Source: Gaiella sp. (GTDB lineage Bacteria; Actinomycetota; Thermoleophilia; Gaiellales; Gaiellaceae). Taken from it: a stretch of 64,000 bases of DNA. The stretch covers positions 2,660,622 through 2,724,621 of the forward strand of contig JAOSJZ010000001.1 of assembly GCA_027493885.1 (NCBI GenBank), written 5' to 3'. The position numbers and the translations under genes were made by a program. Of the stretch, positions 35,244 to 43,995 are shown piece after piece (the first letter of the stretch is position 1; each line of letters begins with the position of its first letter). The notes beneath the pieces were generated by a model that saw nothing but the letters and a program-made list of their open reading frames with translations, did not search any database and was not told the origin of the DNA.

Positions 35244-38155
35244 GCGGCCTCCCCGATCGCCTCGGGCGAGAGCGCGACCGCGGCCCGGATCTCGTCGAGG
35301 CCGAGCCCGGCGAGCCAGTCGTCGGCGCGACCCGCCATCACGTGCTCGGCCAGCTCGCGCTTCGCGTCGAGCAGCGCGTCGATCCGCTCTTCGACCGTCG
35401 CCTTGCAGACGAGGCTCGACACGAACACGGGCTTGCGCTGGCCGAGCCGGTGGACGCGGTCGGTCGCTTGCTGCTCGACCGCCGGGTTCCACCAGCGGTC
35501 GAAGTGGACGACGTGATTCGCCGCCGGCAGGTTGAGCCCGCGACCGCCGGCGCGGAGCGAGACGACGAGGAGGGCGGGGCTCCGCTCGGACTCGAACCGT
35601 GCGACGAGCTCGTCGCGAGCACGGGCCGAGAGACCCCCGTGGAAGAAGCCGACCGCGCGGCCGAGCCGCTCCTCGAGGTGCGCTGCGAGCCGGCCGAATC
35701 CCGGGTACTGCGTGAACACGAGCGCCTTGTCGTCCTCGGGGATCGCCGCCAGTAGCTCGAGCAGCCGCTCGAGCTTGCCCGAGCGTCCCTCGAGCGCGCG
35801 TCCGGTCGGAACGACGAGCTCGGGGTGGTTGCAGAGCTGCTTCAGCTGGCCGAGCATGGCGAGGACGGCGCCGCGCCGGTCGAACGCCCGCTCGTGCTGC
35901 TCGATCTGCGGCATCCAGCGGTCGACGGTGGCGTGGTAGAGGCCGGCCTGCTCGACCGTCAGATGGCACGGCACCTTCGTGATCGTGATCGGCGGCAGCT
36001 CGAGGTCGACCTCCCGCGCGTCCTTCGCGCGCCGAAGCACGAACGGCCCGACGAGAGCGCGGAGCCGCTCCAGCGCACGCGCGTCCCGGTGCGCCTCGAT
36101 CGGGCGTGCGAGCGCCCGCTCGAACGCCTCGCGCGAGCCCAGCAGGCCGGGGTTGACGAGGTCCATGATCGCCCAGAGCTCACCGAGCCGGTTCTCGATC
36201 GGCGTGCCGGTGAGCGCGAGCGCGCGCCGGCGCGGGATCCGGCGCAGCGCTCGATGGCGCTTCGTCCGCGGGTTCTTCGCGTCCTGCGCCTCGTCGAGCA
36301 GCAGCCGGTCCCACTCGACCCGGGAGAGCACCTCGACGTCGCGGGTCGCGACGTCGTACGAGGTGACGACCACGTCGCTCCCGCGCGCAGCGTCGACGAA
36401 CGCATCGCCGTCGAGCCGGGCAGGCCCGTGATGGAGGTGGGCCCGGAGGCCCGGCGCGAAACGCGCGATCTCGCGCGCCCACTGCTGCGCAACGCTCATC
36501 GGGCTGACGACGAGCGTCGGGCCGACGTCCGCATCCGCCTCCTCGCGCTCCGACACGAGCGTGGCGATCGCCTGGACCGTCTTGCCGAGACCCATGTCGT
36601 CGGCGAGGATCCCGCCCACGCGCAGGTCCCCGAGCAGGCGCAGCCACCCGTGCCCGCGTTCCTGGAAGGGGAAGAGCTCGTGCCGCATCCCGGCGGGGGT
36701 GGGCAGCGGCCGGAAGCGTCGCTCGTCGGCGCCCGCGAGGAGGTCGTCCAGGCTCGCGTCGAGCCGGACGTCGCCCAGCTCGACGCCGGCCCCGTCCGTC
36801 TCGAGACCGGAGACGGCGCGGACGAGCTCGACGACGCCGACCGCGCGCGTACGGCCGTCGAGAAACCGGAGCGCCCGCTCGACCTCGGCCGCGCGGAGCG
36901 CGTGCCACTTCCCCCGGAGCCGGATCAGCGGCTCCTTCGCCGCCGCGAGCTCGCGCAGCTCGTCCTCGGTCAGCTCCACGTCCCCGATCGCGAGCCTCCA
37001 GTCGAACGAGGCGATCGCGTCCCCCGTGAGGAGCCCGCTCGAGAGCGCCGGGCCGCCGGTCGCGACGAGGTTCACACGCACGCGGCTGGACGGCGAGACC
37101 CACTCCCGGGGAAGCCGGAGCGGGACGCCGAGCGCCTCGAGCCGTGGCACGGCGTCCCGGAGGAAGGCGCGCACCCGATCGGTGTCGAGCTGGACGCGCG
37201 CCGGCGGGTCGCCCTCCAGCACGATGCCGGCGTCGGCGAGGATCGGGGCGATCGTGGCGAGTCGGGCCTCGAGTGCGCGCCGCGGGTCGCTGTCGCGGAG
37301 GAAGCCGAACACTTCGTCCGCGGCGCCCGTCCCGAGCAGTGCGGCCGGGAGCGCGAGCGTCGGGTCGTCCGCGGCCTCCAGCCAGAGCTCGAGCGTCACG
37401 CACGGGGCGTGGCCCGGAAGCGGCTCGTGGGCGTCCGCCTCGTCGAGACGGAGGCCGAGGCTCCACGGCGCCCGCGAGCGGCGGGCGAGCCCCCCGTCGA
37501 CCCACCCGGCGACGCGCCGCTCGAGTGCGGGGTAGCCCGGGTCGGCAGCCAGCTCGGGCGTGAGAGCTACGAGCCCGGCCAGGAAGCGCTCGGCCGCTCC
37601 GGTCCGGCCCGAGCCCCCGTCGAGCGTGACGCCCGCTGCCCGCAGGGCGCGGCGGGCGAGCTCGTCCACCGCGCAGGCGTAGAGGTCGTCGACGAAGGCG
37701 CGGGTGTCGCCGTCGAACGCGTCCGCAGCCGCGGCCGGCGCCGCCCGGGCGAGCGCGTCGAGCTCGTCCAGCACGTGGTGGTCGAGGGTGGCGCCCCACA
37801 GGGCGTGCCAGCGGCCGTCCGCCGCCTCGAGATGGGGGTGCACGAGGCCGGCCGCGACCGAGCGCCTGGCGACGTCGACGACCGCGCGCACGATCCGTGC
37901 AGTGCCGCCGTGCGCGAGCCCCTGCCCGGCACGGTCGACGAGGTCGAGGAGCTCGTCGAGCTCGACGCGCCGTGCGGCGACGCCGTGCCCGGCGTGGGCG
38001 AGGTCGGCGACCGCCGGCATCCCGGCGTGGAGACCGCCGGCGGAGAGCGTGCCGTCTGCCTCGCGCGCGAGGAGGTACGCGCTCGCGTCCTCCTGCCAGA
38101 GGATCTCGAGCGTCGCCGGAGCGGCGGCGGGGAGCGAAGCGGCGGTGCCGGACAC
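35240..38155 (-). CDS. SNF2-family helicase/ATPase
   Basis: A 971-residue superfamily 2 DNA translocase. The first 450 residues contain the bacterial SNF2-associated region (LELWLEADDPTLALPAALLG, FDWRLAIGDVELTEDELREL, AAAKEPLIRLRGKWHALRA). The helicase core has Walker A ADDMGLGKTVQAIATLV, the DEAQ box LLLDEAQDAKNPRTKRHRAL, motif III ALTGTPIENRLGELW, and the C-lobe motifs LVFTQYPGFGRL, FHGGLSARARDEL, and SLRAGGRGLNLPAANHVVHF, then DRWWNPAVEQQATDRVHRLG. The downstream SWIM protein is coupled to it. A role in DNA repair or transcription recycling (as in RapA) is plausible but not shown here. Confidence 0.93.
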   Translation of the reverse strand: MSGTAASLPAAAPATLEILWQEDASAYLLAREADGTLSAGGLHAGMPAVADLAHAGHGVAARRVELDELLDLVDRAGQGLAHGGTARIVRAVVDVARRSVAAGLVHPHLEAADGRWHALWGATLDHHVLDELDALARAAPAAAADAFDGDTRAFVDDLYACAVDELARRALRAAGVTLDGGSGRTGAAERFLAGLVALTPELAADPGYPALERRVAGWVDGGLARRSRAPWSLGLRLDEADAHEPLPGHAPCVTLELWLEAADDPTLALPAALLGTGAADEVFGFLRDSDPRRALEARLATIAPILADAGIVLEGDPPARVQLDTDRVRAFLRDAVPRLEALGVPLRLPREWVSPSSRVRVNLVATGGPALSSGLLTGDAIASFDWRLAIGDVELTEDELRELAAAKEPLIRLRGKWHALRAAEVERALRFLDGRTRAVGVVELVRAVSGLETDGAGVELGDVRLDASLDDLLAGADERRFRPLPTPAGMRHELFPFQERGHGWLRLLGDLRVGGILADDMGLGKTVQAIATLVSEREEADADVGPTLVVSPMSVAQQWAREIARFAPGLRAHLHHGPARLDGDAFVDAARGSDVVVTSYDVATRDVEVLSRVEWDRLLLDEAQDAKNPRTKRHRALRRIPRRRALALTGTPIENRLGELWAIMDLVNPGLLGSREAFERALARPIEAHRDARALERLRALVGPFVLRRAKDAREVDLELPPITITKVPCHLTVEQAGLYHATVDRWMPQIEQHERAFDRRGAVLAMLGQLKQLCNHPELVVPTGRALEGRSGKLERLLELLAAIPEDDKALVFTQYPGFGRLAAHLEERLGRAVGFFHGGLSARARDELVARFESERSPALLVVSLRAGGRGLNLPAANHVVHFDRWWNPAVEQQATDRVHRLGQRKPVFVSSLVCKATVEERIDALLDAKRELAEHVMAGRADDWLAGLGLDEIRAAVALSPEAIGEAA

Positions 38156-38204
38156 GAACCCGCCAGCATAGGCGCAGCGGACGACGTCGGGCCGGACGGG
38201 AAGG

Positions 38205-38579
38205 CTACGAGCCGGAGACGAAGGCAGCGACGTCGCGGATCTGTTGCTCGCTCAGCTCGTCCTCGAACGACGGCATCGCGCCGCCGCCGTTCGTGACCAT
38301 CGCGACCACCGCGTCGAAGGACGGTGACACGTCGTCCAGGTTCGGCCCGACGCTTCCCGTCGATCCGGCGGCCGAGAACGTGTGACACCCGCCGCAGCCC
38401 GCCGACGCGAAGACCTGCTCGCCATTGGCGGCGTCGCCCTCGCCGGCGTCCTCGGTCGTGGGCGCGGTCGTCGCCGGTGGGGCGGAGGTCGTCGCGTCGC
38501 TTTCGCCGTCGCCACCGCAGCCGGCGAGGAGCAGGGAGACCGCCCCGGCCACGAGGAGGAGGAGGACACGGCCGCGCAT
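38205..38579 (-). CDS. Cytochrome c lipoprotein
   Basis: A 124-residue exported heme protein. The signal peptide ends in a lipobox (LLLAGCGG), so the mature protein is probably anchored to the outer face of the membrane through a lipidated cysteine. A Ser/Thr/Ala/Glu linker follows. The class I cytochrome c domain has the heme site CGGCHTF and the sixth-ligand methionine in GGGAMPSFEDELSEQQI, then RDVAAFVSG. It may carry electrons in the respiratory chain; heme A synthase at the left of the window suggests an aa3 oxidase in this organism. The ATG at MRGRVLL gives a normal signal peptide. Confidence 0.92.
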   Translation of the reverse strand: MRGRVLLLLVAGAVSLLLAGCGGDGESDATTSAPPATTAPTTEDAGEGDAANGEQVFASAGCGGCHTFSAAGSTGSVGPNLDDVSPSFDAVVAMVTNGGGAMPSFEDELSEQQIRDVAAFVSGS

Positions 38580-38617
38580 CGCACGATTGTTACCCCGTCG
38601 CGGCGACGGCGCAAACA

Positions 38618-41002
38618 TCATCCGAGCCGCACCACGGTGGCGCCGTCGGCGGAGTCCGGCTCCTGCGAGGCGACGAGCGGGTGCCGCGCGAGCTCGTCGC
38701 GCACCGCCTTGCGGATCGCGCCCGTGCCGCGACCGTGGATCACGCGGAGCTCGTCGCGCCCGGCGAGCGCGGCGGAGTCGACGAACGCCCTGAGGGCCTC
38801 CCGCGCGTCCTCGGCCGTCCGTCCACGAAGATCGAGCTCCGACGGCGCGTGCGTCGGGGTGGGAGCGCGGATCGTCACGGCCTGCTCCGCCGCCGCGTCG
38901 GCGCGACCGTCGCGATCGGGTCGCAGCCGCTCGAGCGGCACGCGGACGCGCAGACCGCCGCGCCCCACGACGACCGCTTCGTCCCGGGCGATCTCGACGA
39001 TCGTCCCGCGCACGCCGAGCGACGGCGCCACGACCGGGTCTCCGGCCGCGAGCGGCGCCGTGGCCGCGAGCGGCGTGTCGGCGGCGCGGAGATCGCGATC
39101 GACCCGGGCCGCTCGCTCCGAGGCGGCGCCGAGGCGCCGGTCGCGCTCCCGCTCCTTCGCGGCGGCCCTCGGCGTGCTCGCGGCGCGGCGCTCGCGCTCG
39201 AGTCGCCGGGCGGCACGGATCTCCGCCCGGAGGCCGTCGAGCTCGGCGCGGGTCCCGGCGAGCTCCCGTTCGGCCGCCGCGAGCGCACGCTCGCGCTCGG
39301 CCTGCGCCGAGGCGCGGACACGCTCGATCTCGGTCTCGAGCTCGGAGACGCGGGCCTCGGCGGCAAGGCGCGCCGCCTCGGCGCCCACCCGCTCCGCTTC
39401 TGCGCCCATGCGCTCCTCGGCCGCTCGCTCCTCTGCCACCTCGGCTTCGGCGAGTAGGTCCGCCACCCTGCGGCGCTCCGGCGAGACGTTCTCCCGCGCC
39501 TCGTCGACGAGCTCCCGGGGAAGCCCCAGTCGCTCGGCGATCTTGAGCGCGTGCGACGTCCCGGGCCGGCCGAGCGCGATCCGGTAGAGCGGCGCGTTCG
39601 TCTCCGGGTCGAAGCCCGTCGCAGCGTTCGTCACCCCCTCGGTCGCGCTCGCCCACTCCTTCAGCTCCTGGTAGTGGCTCGTGACCATTGTCAGTCGCGC
39701 CTGCCGGGCGAGACGGTCGACGAGCGCCTGCGCGAGCGCGGCTCCCTCGACCGGGTCGGTGCCCGCCGCGAGCTCGTCGAGCAGGACGAGCGACCGGCGG
39801 GTGGCCGCGTCGAGGATCGCCACGAGGTTGCCCACGTGGCCGGAGAAGGTCGAGAGGCTCATCGCGATCGACTGCTCGTCGCCGATGTCCGCCAGCACCT
39901 CGTCGAAGACAGGCAGCTCGGCATGGTCGGCAGGGGGGCGGAGCCCGCACTGATGGAGGATGGCGGCCAGGCCGAGCGTCTTCAGCGCAACCGTCTTCCC
40001 TCCCGTGTTCGGTCCGCTCACGACGACGGCGCGCAACGCCGCGAGCGCGAGGTCGATCGGCACCGCCGTCGACCGGTCGAGCAGCGGATGACGGGCCCCG
40101 AGCAGGACGACCTCGTGGGATGGTGTCACCTGCGCTCCCCGCCAGCTCCGTGAGAGGGCTGCGCACGCGACGGCGAGGTCGATCGCGGCAACGGCTTCGA
40201 CGAGCGCCCTCAGCGCCTCCTCGTGGTCGCCGATCTGCCGGGACAGCTCCCGCAGGATGCGCCCGACTTCCTCGCGCTCCGCGCTCTCCGCCTCGCGTAA
40301 CCGGTTCGAATCCTCCACGACCGAGAGCGGCTCCACGAACAGCGTCTGGCCGGAGCCCGACATGTCGTGCACGATCCCCGGCACGGTGCCCCGCGCCGAG
40401 GCGCGCAGCGCGAGCACGGGCCGCCCCGCGCGCTCGGTGACGAAGTCGTCCTGCAGGTGCTCGCGGAGAGAAGGGTCACGCGCGAGCGACCGCAAGCGCT
40501 CGGCGATCCGGGCCCTGCTCTCGCGGAGCTCCCGCCGCAGGCGGCGCAGTGCGGGGGAGGCGCTGTCGCGGAGGTCGGAGCCGTCGTCCTCGACGGCATG
40601 CGCGAGCGCGTCGGCGAGACCGGCGAGCTGCGGCTCGATCCGCGCGGCGAGCGCCGCGAGGCCGGGCGAGGCCTCCTGCGCGCCGAGCGCAGCGCGTGCC
40701 GAGAGCCCGCGTTCGATCGACACGGCGATCGCGCGGAGCGCCGCAGGGTCGAGCGCACTCCCGCGTGCCGCCAGCTCCACGGCCGGTCGCACGTCGCGGA
40801 CACCTGTGAGGTCCGGCTCGAGGGACTGCTCCACCAGCGAGATCGCCTCCGCCGTCAGCGCCTGACGCGACGTCACCTCGTCGGGATCGGGCGACGGCCG
40901 TAGCGCATCGGCGAGCGCTCGGCCGGGATCGCTCACGGCGAGGCCGGCAAGTCGCTCGAGGATCGCCGGCAGCTCGAGGAGCTCCAGGGCCCGCTCGTCC
41001 AT
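38618..41002 (-). CDS. mutS2: Endonuclease MutS2
   Basis: A 794-residue MutS-family protein without the mismatch-recognition domain. The order is a lever/clamp region (1-310), an ATPase with Walker A VVVSGPNTGGKTVALKTLGL, Walker B LVLLDELAAGTDPVEGAALA, and the TMVTSHYQELKEWA block. A long charged coiled coil follows (about 520-660), and a C-terminal Smr domain has LDLRGRTAEDA and IHGRGTGAIRKAVRDEL, the nuclease signature. MutS2 suppresses recombination and, in some bacteria, rescues collided ribosomes through its Smr domain. The length is normal. The lipoprotein gene begins about 40 bases after its stop. Confidence 0.95.
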   Translation of the reverse strand: MDERALELLELPAILERLAGLAVSDPGRALADALRPSPDPDEVTSRQALTAEAISLVEQSLEPDLTGVRDVRPAVELAARGSALDPAALRAIAVSIERGLSARAALGAQEASPGLAALAARIEPQLAGLADALAHAVEDDGSDLRDSASPALRRLRRELRESRARIAERLRSLARDPSLREHLQDDFVTERAGRPVLALRASARGTVPGIVHDMSGSGQTLFVEPLSVVEDSNRLREAESAEREEVGRILRELSRQIGDHEEALRALVEAVAAIDLAVACAALSRSWRGAQVTPSHEVVLLGARHPLLDRSTAVPIDLALAALRAVVVSGPNTGGKTVALKTLGLAAILHQCGLRPPADHAELPVFDEVLADIGDEQSIAMSLSTFSGHVGNLVAILDAATRRSLVLLDELAAGTDPVEGAALAQALVDRLARQARLTMVTSHYQELKEWASATEGVTNAATGFDPETNAPLYRIALGRPGTSHALKIAERLGLPRELVDEARENVSPERRRVADLLAEAEVAEERAAEERMGAEAERVGAEAARLAAEARVSELETEIERVRASAQAERERALAAAERELAGTRAELDGLRAEIRAARRLERERRAASTPRAAAKERERDRRLGAASERAARVDRDLRAADTPLAATAPLAAGDPVVAPSLGVRGTIVEIARDEAVVVGRGGLRVRVPLERLRPDRDGRADAAAEQAVTIRAPTPTHAPSELDLRGRTAEDAREALRAFVDSAALAGRDELRVIHGRGTGAIRKAVRDELARHPLVASQEPDSADGATVVRLG

Positions 41003-41107
41003 CCGGTCCAGTGTAGGGCGGGGCTGGAGCGCGGTCGCCCAGCGTCGCGGCGCCGTGGTCGGCGGTGATGTCGTGCGGCGTCGGCGCCCGTTACCGCGGC
41101 GGAAGCC

Positions 41108-41653
41108 TCAGTCTCTTTCGATGCGGACGACCCGGCCTGTCCGGGCGTCCACGGTCACCTCGGTCTCGCGACCGCCCGACCGCTCGAAGTTCACCTCCCA
41201 CACGATCCGACCACGCTTCCGGTCGATCTCCGCCTCGTGGAAGCGCCCGTCTGCGCGCCGCGCCGCGGTCTGCAGCGCGGTGGCGAGCCGCACCGTTGCC
41301 TGCGGCGCCCTCGCCGCATCGAGGTTTCGGCGGATCCGCGACTGGCTCACGACCCGGCGGCCGTCGAGCGACACCAGGAGCTCGTGGGGGCGCTCTCCCG
41401 GCACCGCCACGTCGATCTCCCAGACGCGGGTTCCGCGATGCGTCTCGCGCTCGAGGTCGTACGGCCGCCCGTTCCGCACGCGCCGCTCCGCCGTCCGGAG
41501 GGCACGCACCGCCGGGCCGACATCGGACGCGGCCTCCGCAACGTCGGTGCTCGGCGTCAGCCCTGCGGCACCGGCTTGATCGCCGACTATCGACCCGGTT
41601 CCGGCTACTACGGCCAGCGACACCAGCACGGTGAAGGGGATCGCCCGTTTCAC
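41108..41653 (-). CDS. Secreted PepSY-domain protein
   Basis: A 181-residue exported protein with a signal peptide (MKRAIPFTVLVSLAVVAGTG...). Two PepSY modules follow: about 40-105 (VRALRTAERRVRNGRPYDLE, then ETHRGTRVWEIDVAV) and 108-180 (LATALQTAARRADGRFHEAE, KRGRIVWEVNFE, ending VTVDARTGRVVRIERD). PepSY domains bind or inhibit peptidases outside the cytoplasm. It lies between mutS2 and carbonic anhydrase on the same strand without overlap, so context does not point to a partner. No cysteines are present. Confidence 0.85.
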   Translation of the reverse strand: MKRAIPFTVLVSLAVVAGTGSIVGDQAGAAGLTPSTDVAEAASDVGPAVRALRTAERRVRNGRPYDLERETHRGTRVWEIDVAVPGERPHELLVSLDGRRVVSQSRIRRNLDAARAPQATVRLATALQTAARRADGRFHEAEIDRKRGRIVWEVNFERSGGRETEVTVDARTGRVVRIERD

Positions 41654-41682
41654 TTCTCTCGATCGTAGCCGTCGATCCGCGC

Positions 41683-42285
41683 TCAGCCCTCGGCTGCGGA
41701 GACGCTGACGCCGAGGTCACGCAGCAGGCCGTCGGCAATCCCGTACACGAGGCCGTGCACGGTGAGGTCCTGGCCGCGCGCCCAGGCGTCGCAGGCGACC
41801 GTCGTGTGGCAGACGTTCTCCACCTGCGCGGCGACGTTCAGCTCACAGAGGCGCTCGATCCGGCGCTCGTCGGGCAGCGCCGCGAGCTCGTCTGCGTGCA
41901 GCTCGGCGACGTCCGCGACGTGTCGGAGCCAGTTGTCGATGAGCCCGTGACGCGCGCCCATCAGCGCCGCGGTGACGCCGCCGCAGCCGTAGTGCCCGCA
42001 CACGATGACGTGCCGGACGCGCAGGATATCGACCGCGTACTGGAGCACGGAGAGGAAGTTCAGGTCGGTGTGGACGACGACGTTGGCGACGTTGCGGTGC
42101 ACGAAGACGTCGCCCGGCGGGAGCCCGACGACCTGGTTGGCCGGTACCCGGCTGTCCGAGCACCCGACCCAGAGGTAGTCGGGTGTCTGCCGCTCTGCCA
42201 GGGCGGTGAAGAAGGCCGGGTCGCGCTCGACCATCTCCGCCGCCCACGTGCGGTTCCGCTCGAAGAGCTCCTCGAGGCCTGCCAC
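41683..42285 (-). CDS. Beta-class carbonic anhydrase
   Basis: A 200-residue zinc enzyme that interconverts carbon dioxide and bicarbonate in the cytoplasm. Zinc ligands are Cys in LWVGCSDSRVPANQVVGLPP, and His and Cys in VIVCGHYGCGGV; the Asp-Arg dyad is in CSDSR. FVHRNVANVV and the C-terminal block LTVHGLVYGIADGLL confirm the plant/E. coli Can-type. The GTG at VAGLEELFERNRTWA matches the family N-terminus. Downstream of it lies the PepSY gene; the phosphodiesterase gene upstream ends 37 bases before. Confidence 0.95.
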   Translation of the reverse strand: MAGLEELFERNRTWAAEMVERDPAFFTALAERQTPDYLWVGCSDSRVPANQVVGLPPGDVFVHRNVANVVVHTDLNFLSVLQYAVDILRVRHVIVCGHYGCGGVTAALMGARHGLIDNWLRHVADVAELHADELAALPDERRIERLCELNVAAQVENVCHTTVACDAWARGQDLTVHGLVYGIADGLLRDLGVSVSAAEG

Positions 42286-42322
42286 GGGCGGCAGGCTATC
42301 GCCCCGCCGCAGACGACGGCCG

Positions 42323-43513
42323 CTAGGCGACCCAGGCGGCGAGCGGGATCTCCATCTCCTGCGCACTGAGGCCACCGTGCTGGCCGTGGAGTTGCTGAAC
42401 GAAGCGGCCGGGCTCGTGCCAGTAGACAGCCTCGCCGTAGTGGGGCAGCACGGCGACGCTCGCAAGCCGGGAGCGAAGCCGCGGTGACGGCTCGGCGAAG
42501 ATGCCCTCCGCGACCAGCTCCGCGACGGTGACGACGTCTGCCACGCCGTCGAGCCGCTCGCCGAGCTCCGAGCACACCGTCTCGACCCGGTCGTCGAGAG
42601 CATGGAGGAAGAGGTCGCGACACGAGCCGGCAGGCGCCAGGGGCTTCCCGTCGGCGCCTCTCGCGAGGTGGCCCGCGAGCTCCGGCCAGAGCTCGTTGAC
42701 GTAGACCGTGCGCGCGGGGTCGACCGGGGACATGCCGTGGTCGGCCGTGAGGAGCACGAGCGTCCCGTCCGGAAACGAGGCTCGCGCGAGCACGTCGAGC
42801 ACCAAGCGGATCGCCGCGTCGACGAGCTGGTCGTCGGGACCGACGGCATGCATCAGCGAGTCGGCCTCGTCGAGGTAGACGTGGGCATGGGCGGTGCCGT
42901 GCTCGAGCGCGGCAGCTGCGGTGGCAAGCGCATGCTCGGGCGTGGAGAACGGCAGCACCTCGACGTCGCGAAGGAGCGCCGCGTTCGGCGCCGACCCCGC
43001 GATGGCGGCGGGCAGCAGGACGGCGCTCCGGATGCCGGATCGTATGAGCCGCGCGTGGACCGATTCCGCCGGGAAGAGCTCGTCGGGCTCGAGGTGCCCG
43101 GCGAGCGTTCCTCGCACGCCGTCGCCCGAGAACGAGAAGAGGAGCGGCGTGATCAGCCGGTCGAGCGACGGCTCGTAGACGTGCCACTCGTAGAGCCCGT
43201 GGTCGGCGACGGGCAGGCCGCTGTGGATCGTCGTCACCTGCGCCGTCGTCGTCGAGGGGAACTGGCTCGTCAGCTGGAGGAGGAGGCCCTCGGAGCGCGC
43301 GCGGGCGAAGAGCGGATGCTGGGCGTGCCGCTCGAGAAAGGTCCACCCGAACGCGTCGAAGTAGACGAAGGCGACCCGCTCGAAGCGCTCGCGGAGGAGC
43401 GGTTCGTCGAGCGCGGGGCCCTCGGTCGTCCCCGTCAGCAGACGCTCGACCGTCGCGGGCAGCTGGTCGAAGCACCGCGTCCCCTGCTCCGGCCGACACC
43501 ACGTCTCGCGCAT
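42323..43513 (-). CDS. Alkaline phosphatase-superfamily phosphodiesterase
   Basis: A 396-residue protein of the nucleotide pyrophosphatase/phosphodiesterase-like branch. The nucleophile threonine region is QFPSTTTAQVTTIHSGLPVA, preceded by VAFVYFDAFGWTFLERHA with a metal-binding Asp. The second metal set is YLDEADSLMHAVGPDDQL and LLTADHGMSP (Asp-His), with the final His in HGQHGGLSAQEMEIPL. There is no signal peptide, so it probably acts in the cytoplasm. The substrate is unknown; nucleotides or phosphonates are family options. The low-GC stretch before its start is shared with the divergent padR gene. Confidence 0.87.
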   Translation of the reverse strand: MRETWCRPEQGTRCFDQLPATVERLLTGTTEGPALDEPLLRERFERVAFVYFDAFGWTFLERHAQHPLFARARSEGLLLQLTSQFPSTTTAQVTTIHSGLPVADHGLYEWHVYEPSLDRLITPLLFSFSGDGVRGTLAGHLEPDELFPAESVHARLIRSGIRSAVLLPAAIAGSAPNAALLRDVEVLPFSTPEHALATAAAALEHGTAHAHVYLDEADSLMHAVGPDDQLVDAAIRLVLDVLARASFPDGTLVLLTADHGMSPVDPARTVYVNELWPELAGHLARGADGKPLAPAGSCRDLFLHALDDRVETVCSELGERLDGVADVVTVAELVAEGIFAEPSPRLRSRLASVAVLPHYGEAVYWHEPGRFVQQLHGQHGGLSAQEMEIPLAAWVA

Positions 43514-43574
43514 CAGGCGACCCTACTCCAGCGGTCCTCGAACGCTTGGGAGCCAGGCTTCACACCAATGCCTT

Positions 43575-43591
43575 GTAGCTCTACGTATATT
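43575..43591 (+). promoter_or_regulatory. AT-rich promoter/operator region before padR
   Basis: A short inverted repeat GTAG-CT-CTAC is followed by GTATATT, a good minus-10 candidate about 13 bases before the padR ATG. The spot has much lower GC than its surroundings and may also control the divergent phosphodiesterase. PadR proteins usually bind such sites upstream of their own gene. Confidence 0.4.
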
Positions 43592-43603
43592 GTGGTTCTA
43601 TGC

Positions 43604-43992
43604 ATGACGCCACCCGACCTCGAAGGGCGGTTCTTGCACATCGACAAAGACCTCGTCGCCGCCTCGGCGACCCCGCTCGTGCTTGCGATCCTGGCGGATG
43701 GTGAGAGCTATGGCTACGCCATCCTCAAGCGAGTCCGCGCGCTCTCCGGGGAGAGCTCGAGTGGAGCGATGGAATGCTCTATCCGCTGCTCCACCGCCTC
43801 GGTCGGCTCGGATACGTGACGACGGAATGGCGGACGCCGCCGGAGGGTCGTCGCCGCAGGTACTACGCGCTCACCGGCGAAGGGCGAGCCGCGCTCGCGG
43901 AGCACCGGCGGCAGTGGCTGACCGTGACGCGGACGCTCGACGGTGTGTGGCCGGGCGCCGATGCACGTCTGGCGGCGTTCTCGGAGACGTGA
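43604..43992 (+). CDS. PadR-family regulator (apparent frameshift)
   Basis: A winged-helix repressor of about 129 residues when repaired. The first frame gives FLHIDKDLVAASATPLVLAI and LADGESYGYAILKRVRALSG; the second gives EWSDGMLYPLLHRLGRLGYV and RRRRYYALTGEGRAALAEHR. Joined, they form a standard PadR domain. The break lies in the run of four G at 43748-43751, where five would keep the frame (LSGGELEWSDG). A sequencing error is the likeliest cause. The gene ends three bases before the membrane protein gene, the usual partner of such PadR regulators, which it probably represses. Confidence 0.82.
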
Positions 43993-43995
43993 GCC

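Noticed and set aside
35825..38296. Open frame of 823 codons on the plus strand
   Set aside because: Antisense shadow of the SNF2 helicase, no recognisable domain.
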